Shown: positions 61,035 to 64,000 of the stretch, in pieces
Position numbering within the stretch: position 1 is the stretch's first letter
Layout: every line of letters begins with the position of its first letter
DNA from: Istiophorus platypterus
Lineage: Eukaryota > Chordata > Actinopteri > Istiophoriformes > Istiophoridae
Length of the DNA stretch: 64,000 bases
Direction: 5' to 3'
Assembly (NCBI GenBank): GCA_016859345.1
Contig: CM029128.1
Location: 17,895,604-17,959,603 of the forward strand
Translations under genes and position numbers: made by a program
The notes under the pieces: generated by a model
What the model was told of the DNA's origin: nothing
Databases searched by the model: none
What the model saw: the letters and a program-made list of their open reading frames with translations, nothing else

Positions 61035-63447
61035 CTGTGTGAGCAATGAAACGTTGGTTATTTAAGGTTGCGTTGTACACGCTGACAAAATACAAAGTAA
61101 GAATTGATTTTTTGGGTTTTTGGAGGTAATTTTTTCAATTTTCCAAATTACTCATTGGGCCTTGTCATAATAGTGATGGAGAAAAACCTTTGTTTGAGAA
61201 GCCTGTTAGCTTGCTTGGGACAAAAAAATTGTCAATTTTTAACTGGACTTAACTGGACCTCTCTAAAATATGACATAATACAAAACATGAACATTCATGC
61301 AGTTTGTGAAAACCCCATTTAGTTAATCTTTAATTTCTCTATTACAGTCGTATTTTCCTAAAATTCTATAATATATGGCTGGATATGTGATTTTAGAAAT
61401 ACCAGGTAAGATATACAGTCAGGTACAGAAGTATTTTTACGCTGACATCATTTTCATAATATTGTCTCTGAACACAACCACAACAGATTTCAAACAAACA
61501 AATCAAGATGTTATTGAAGAGTCAACTTTCAGGTTTAGCTCAAGGGGTTTCACAAAAATATCACATTAACTGTTTAGCAGTTAAAGCTATTTTATACATA
61601 GTCCCTCATTTTCAGGCGCTAAGAAGTAATGAGACAAACGAAAATCACTTTAAATATAAGCATTATATTTAATACCTGTGGACATCACCTAATGCTAAGT
61701 TTCCTCCCTTGAGATGCTTTTCTGCCTTTACTGCAGCTGCCTTCAGTTGTTTGTGGGTTTCTGCCCTTAGTTTTGTCTTCAGTAAGTGAAACGCATCATC
61801 GTCGGTTGAGGTTGGTTACTGACTTGCCGCTGTAGAATATTACATGTTTTGCCTCGAGAACCTCTTGGCTTGTTTTCCTAGTATTTTTCACAGAATGCCT
61901 CCTTCAATTGCATCAACACCACACATTAAAAGTGCTCATGAACAGCTACCAAATACAAAGTCAACACTTGGAATCAATTCCAGACCTTTTATTTGCTTAA
62001 TCTGAATTTGTCCCAGTGGCAAACTGTGGTACTGTGGCAATTTCTTTTTTTAGTTTTTGTCAGTGTTGCTGTTGGAGGGTTTTTTTGTTTTTTTTTACAG
62101 TATGTGCTGGATGAGCAGCTTTCATTTGAATGTATCGGTGTCATCATGGATTGCAGTATCCACTTATAATACATCCATGGTTATAAACTGTCTGCAAGTC
62201 ACCGGTGTAGTGGATTCATATGTCAAACGTCACCTAAGTTGAACTCTGCGTTGATTTTATGAAAGCATCCATTTGTTAAAGGACACTCTGTTGAAACGGA
62301 CTGAATTTGATGTATACTTTCTCATAAATGCTGGTGTGGACCAGGACCTTTGACAAATTTCTTGAACGCTGCTCTTTATGTATCTGCTTGCAGTTTGAAG
62401 ATTTCCCGGAGGGTAAACTTAGCATAGTTTAGCTCAATTTATAACACTGTGGAGCAGCACCTCAACCCTCCACTGCTGAAGGTTTCATGCTTTGTACTTT
62501 AAGAGTAGTTTTAAAAGACAAAGCCTAAGAATTACTGATTCATTTTTTCTTAAAATGACTGAGGTAAAGTAGAATGGAGGTTTGTTATTTCATCCTTTTC
62601 CGACTTTACGAATGCAAAAATTACAACCTGTAATTTATCAGCCATGTTTCTATAGAAATGTAAAGGTGTATTTCTTTATTTTTGACTTGCTAGCATATTT
62701 GATTCAGTTAACTATTTAATTAAATAACGTTAATAAAAGCTTACTGTTAAACAGAATTTCAAACACCATGGAGAGAAATTACTAGGTCTCAGTGAGTTTC
62801 TTTGACTTGGGGCATAGATGATTAAAAGGGAAAATACTGCAAAAAACAGAACAATCACTGACCAGATAGACTGAATCCAGACTGGTGCAGGTTACGGACC
62901 GGCTGGTTGGGCTGCTTGGCAGGCGAGGTCTTGGCAGAGGAGGCAGGAGTCATGGTTTTAGGGGTGACTGACACCTCACAGACTGGACCGTCATACAGTC
63001 CTCTTGGTACACCCCTCAGCTCCGCCAGCTGCATTTTGGGATCAAGAAGCAAAAAATCATGGCAGTGAAAACTAACGAGGAAATATTCCATCAGTACATT
63101 CCAAGAAGGATGCAGCCACATTTAGAGCCAATCCTTAACAAGATCCCTCCAGTTTTCCAAAAAACAATCATAGATCATTTCAAAAATTGCTGGGTGTCCA
63201 GAGCAACATTTATGTCAAAATACCCTTTCAACACTGATACTAGCAGGGAAAAATCACAGTACTTTACCCTGCTGCGAGCCTTTATCCTCTTGTAGACATA
63301 GTCAGGGAAAGGTTTACGGGCCAAGTAGCGCCCCGAGCCCTCGGTGGCGTGGAGGGTCCCCTCCTCCAAAACAATCTTGCCCTGGCTGATCACCACCAGG
63401 GGCCCGCCACGCACCTCGGTGCCTTCAAAGATGTTGTACTCCACAGT
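60943..63447 (-). CDS. dpysl2: Dihydropyrimidinase-like 2 (CRMP2), C-terminal 145 residues
   Basis: Exons 63447-63268, 63028-62863 and 61034-60943 (180, 166 and 92 nt) join in phase and end at TAG. The first encodes TVEYNIFEGTEVRGGPLVV to KRIKARSR, the end of the amidohydrolase-like fold. The second encodes LAELRGVPRGLYDGPVCEVS and the phospho-regulated tail. The third encodes AQIDDNVPRRNTQRIVAPPG and ends ITSLG. CRMP2 is a catalytically inactive relative of dihydropyrimidinase that binds tubulin dimers downstream of semaphorin signalling. The tail keeps the positions of human Thr509, Thr514, Ser518 (GSK3), Ser522 (CDK5) and Thr555 (ROCK). The VTPKTMTPASSAKTSPAK match and LHQSGFSLSG favour DPYSL2 over other paralogues. 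The N-terminal exons lie off the right edge. Confidence 0.95.
61398..62060 (-). mobile_element. Internally deleted Tc1-type element in dpysl2 last intron
   Basis: Begins with a terminal repeat, cagtcaggtacagaagtatt, and continues in the same order as the element at 1-1330 (cctgtggacatcacctaatg, tttcctcccttgagatgctt, cagttttgtcttcag-like words). It then jumps near 61890 from the middle to the 3' region (cattaaaagtgctcatgaac, caattccagaccttttattt). The transposase centre is missing. The right boundary is approximate. Confidence 0.7.
62863..63028 (-). CDS. dpysl2: dpysl2 penultimate coding exon
   Basis: Acceptor aaaatgcag, donor gtcagt. Fifty-five codons plus one base of Gly. Carries the GSK3/CDK5 phosphorylation cluster. 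Confidence 0.93.
63268..63447 (-). CDS. dpysl2: dpysl2 third-from-last coding exon
   Basis: Acceptor ctcctctacag, donor gtaaag. Sixty codons, phase 0 at both ends. Confidence 0.93.
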
Positions 63448-64000
63448 CTGTAGAGGAGAACGATGTTGTCAAAGAAGATTAAAAGGACAGTTGAGAAATT
63501 GCCCGACACCCACAAATACATATTACAAAAACATAGCTTTTTTTAGATTAGAAGAAGGTTGAAGCTCTTGTCAAACTGCTGACAGCTGCTTTCCAGCAAT
63601 GTTATATTACAGATACTTGTCTCATTGCACCAAAGTTGACACGACCAATCATCAAAGAAATACATTCAAAGCAGAGATACAATGATTCATCCTCCCCAGC
63701 TGACTTTTGCCCATCAGAAGGATGACGTAACCTCCCTGTGGCACAGCGAATGTTACTGCTTTAGCTCACAGATTTATGAAAATCTCACTCCGTCTTTATC
63801 TGAAAAATTGCCAGAGCAATGCTGATGGACTGCGGATTGTGTTCACACATGATGCCACCATGTAAAATTGCCAGAATGTTTATGGATTAAAGTGCACTTG
63901 TGAAAGGAGCTTAACCGATTTAACGCGCACAGAGTTAGAAGGGTTCCCTCTGAATTCTAATGCTAATAAAGACAGCAAAGCTAATCGTGGGGAGGAAAAA
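63448..64000 (-). other. dpysl2 intron, right edge
   Basis: No exon of dpysl2 could be recognised between 63448 and the window end, so the preceding exon lies further right. Confidence 0.6.

Overview
This is vertebrate nuclear DNA, almost certainly from a teleost fish. The genes are split by GT-AG introns, more than 90 percent of the window is non-coding, and it carries decayed Tc1-type transposons, an L2-type LINE, short inverted-repeat elements and long CA/GT microsatellites that I recognise as fish families. There are no operons, CRISPR arrays or prokaryotic signals. Four genes can be supported; all other open reading frames look like chance, repeat-derived or shadow frames.

Layout. (1) 1-2.4 kb: an old Tc1-type transposon at the left edge, then the 5' end of an IGSF9/turtle-family immunoglobulin gene on the minus strand (signal-peptide exon 2328-2388, first Ig exon 1957-2160). 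The rest of that gene lies off the left edge. (2) 2.4-15.4 kb: no coding sequence found. It holds a 10-bp minisatellite, a roughly 2-kb nearly pure pyrimidine tract between two almost identical 236-bp direct repeats, and a CpG-rich block at 12.95-14.06 kb that may be a promoter. (3) 15.4-23.3 kb: complete tmem230 on the minus strand, with three coding exons encoding 121 aa and a probable non-coding first exon at a GC-rich promoter near 23.2 kb. (4) 23.4-33.9 kb: intergenic, with several dispersed repeats. (5) 33.9-45.7 kb: complete adra1a (alpha-1A adrenergic receptor) on the plus strand, with a GC-box promoter, a non-coding exon ending at 34204, a main exon 38390-39651 and a last exon from 45204 to the stop at 45667, encoding 459 aa. 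(6) 45.7-56.9 kb: intergenic and repeat-rich. (7) 57-63.4 kb: the last three coding exons of dpysl2 (CRMP2) on the minus strand, convergent with adra1a. The rest of dpysl2 lies off the right edge.

The genes do not form a pathway. ADRA1A is a Gq-coupled catecholamine receptor, DPYSL2 is a cytosolic tubulin-binding axon-guidance effector, TMEM230 is a small vesicle membrane protein, and the IGSF9-family protein is a neuronal adhesion molecule. The tail-to-tail adra1a-dpysl2 pair matches the human 8p21 arrangement; tmem230 and the igsf9-family gene are not next to ADRA1A in human.

I found no previously undescribed biological system. The observations most worth a second look are the homopyrimidine tract with its flanking direct repeats, the alpha-1B-type residues at two ligand-selectivity positions of this ADRA1A, the dense upstream ORFs in the adra1a leader, and a possible six-helix isoform from intron read-through.
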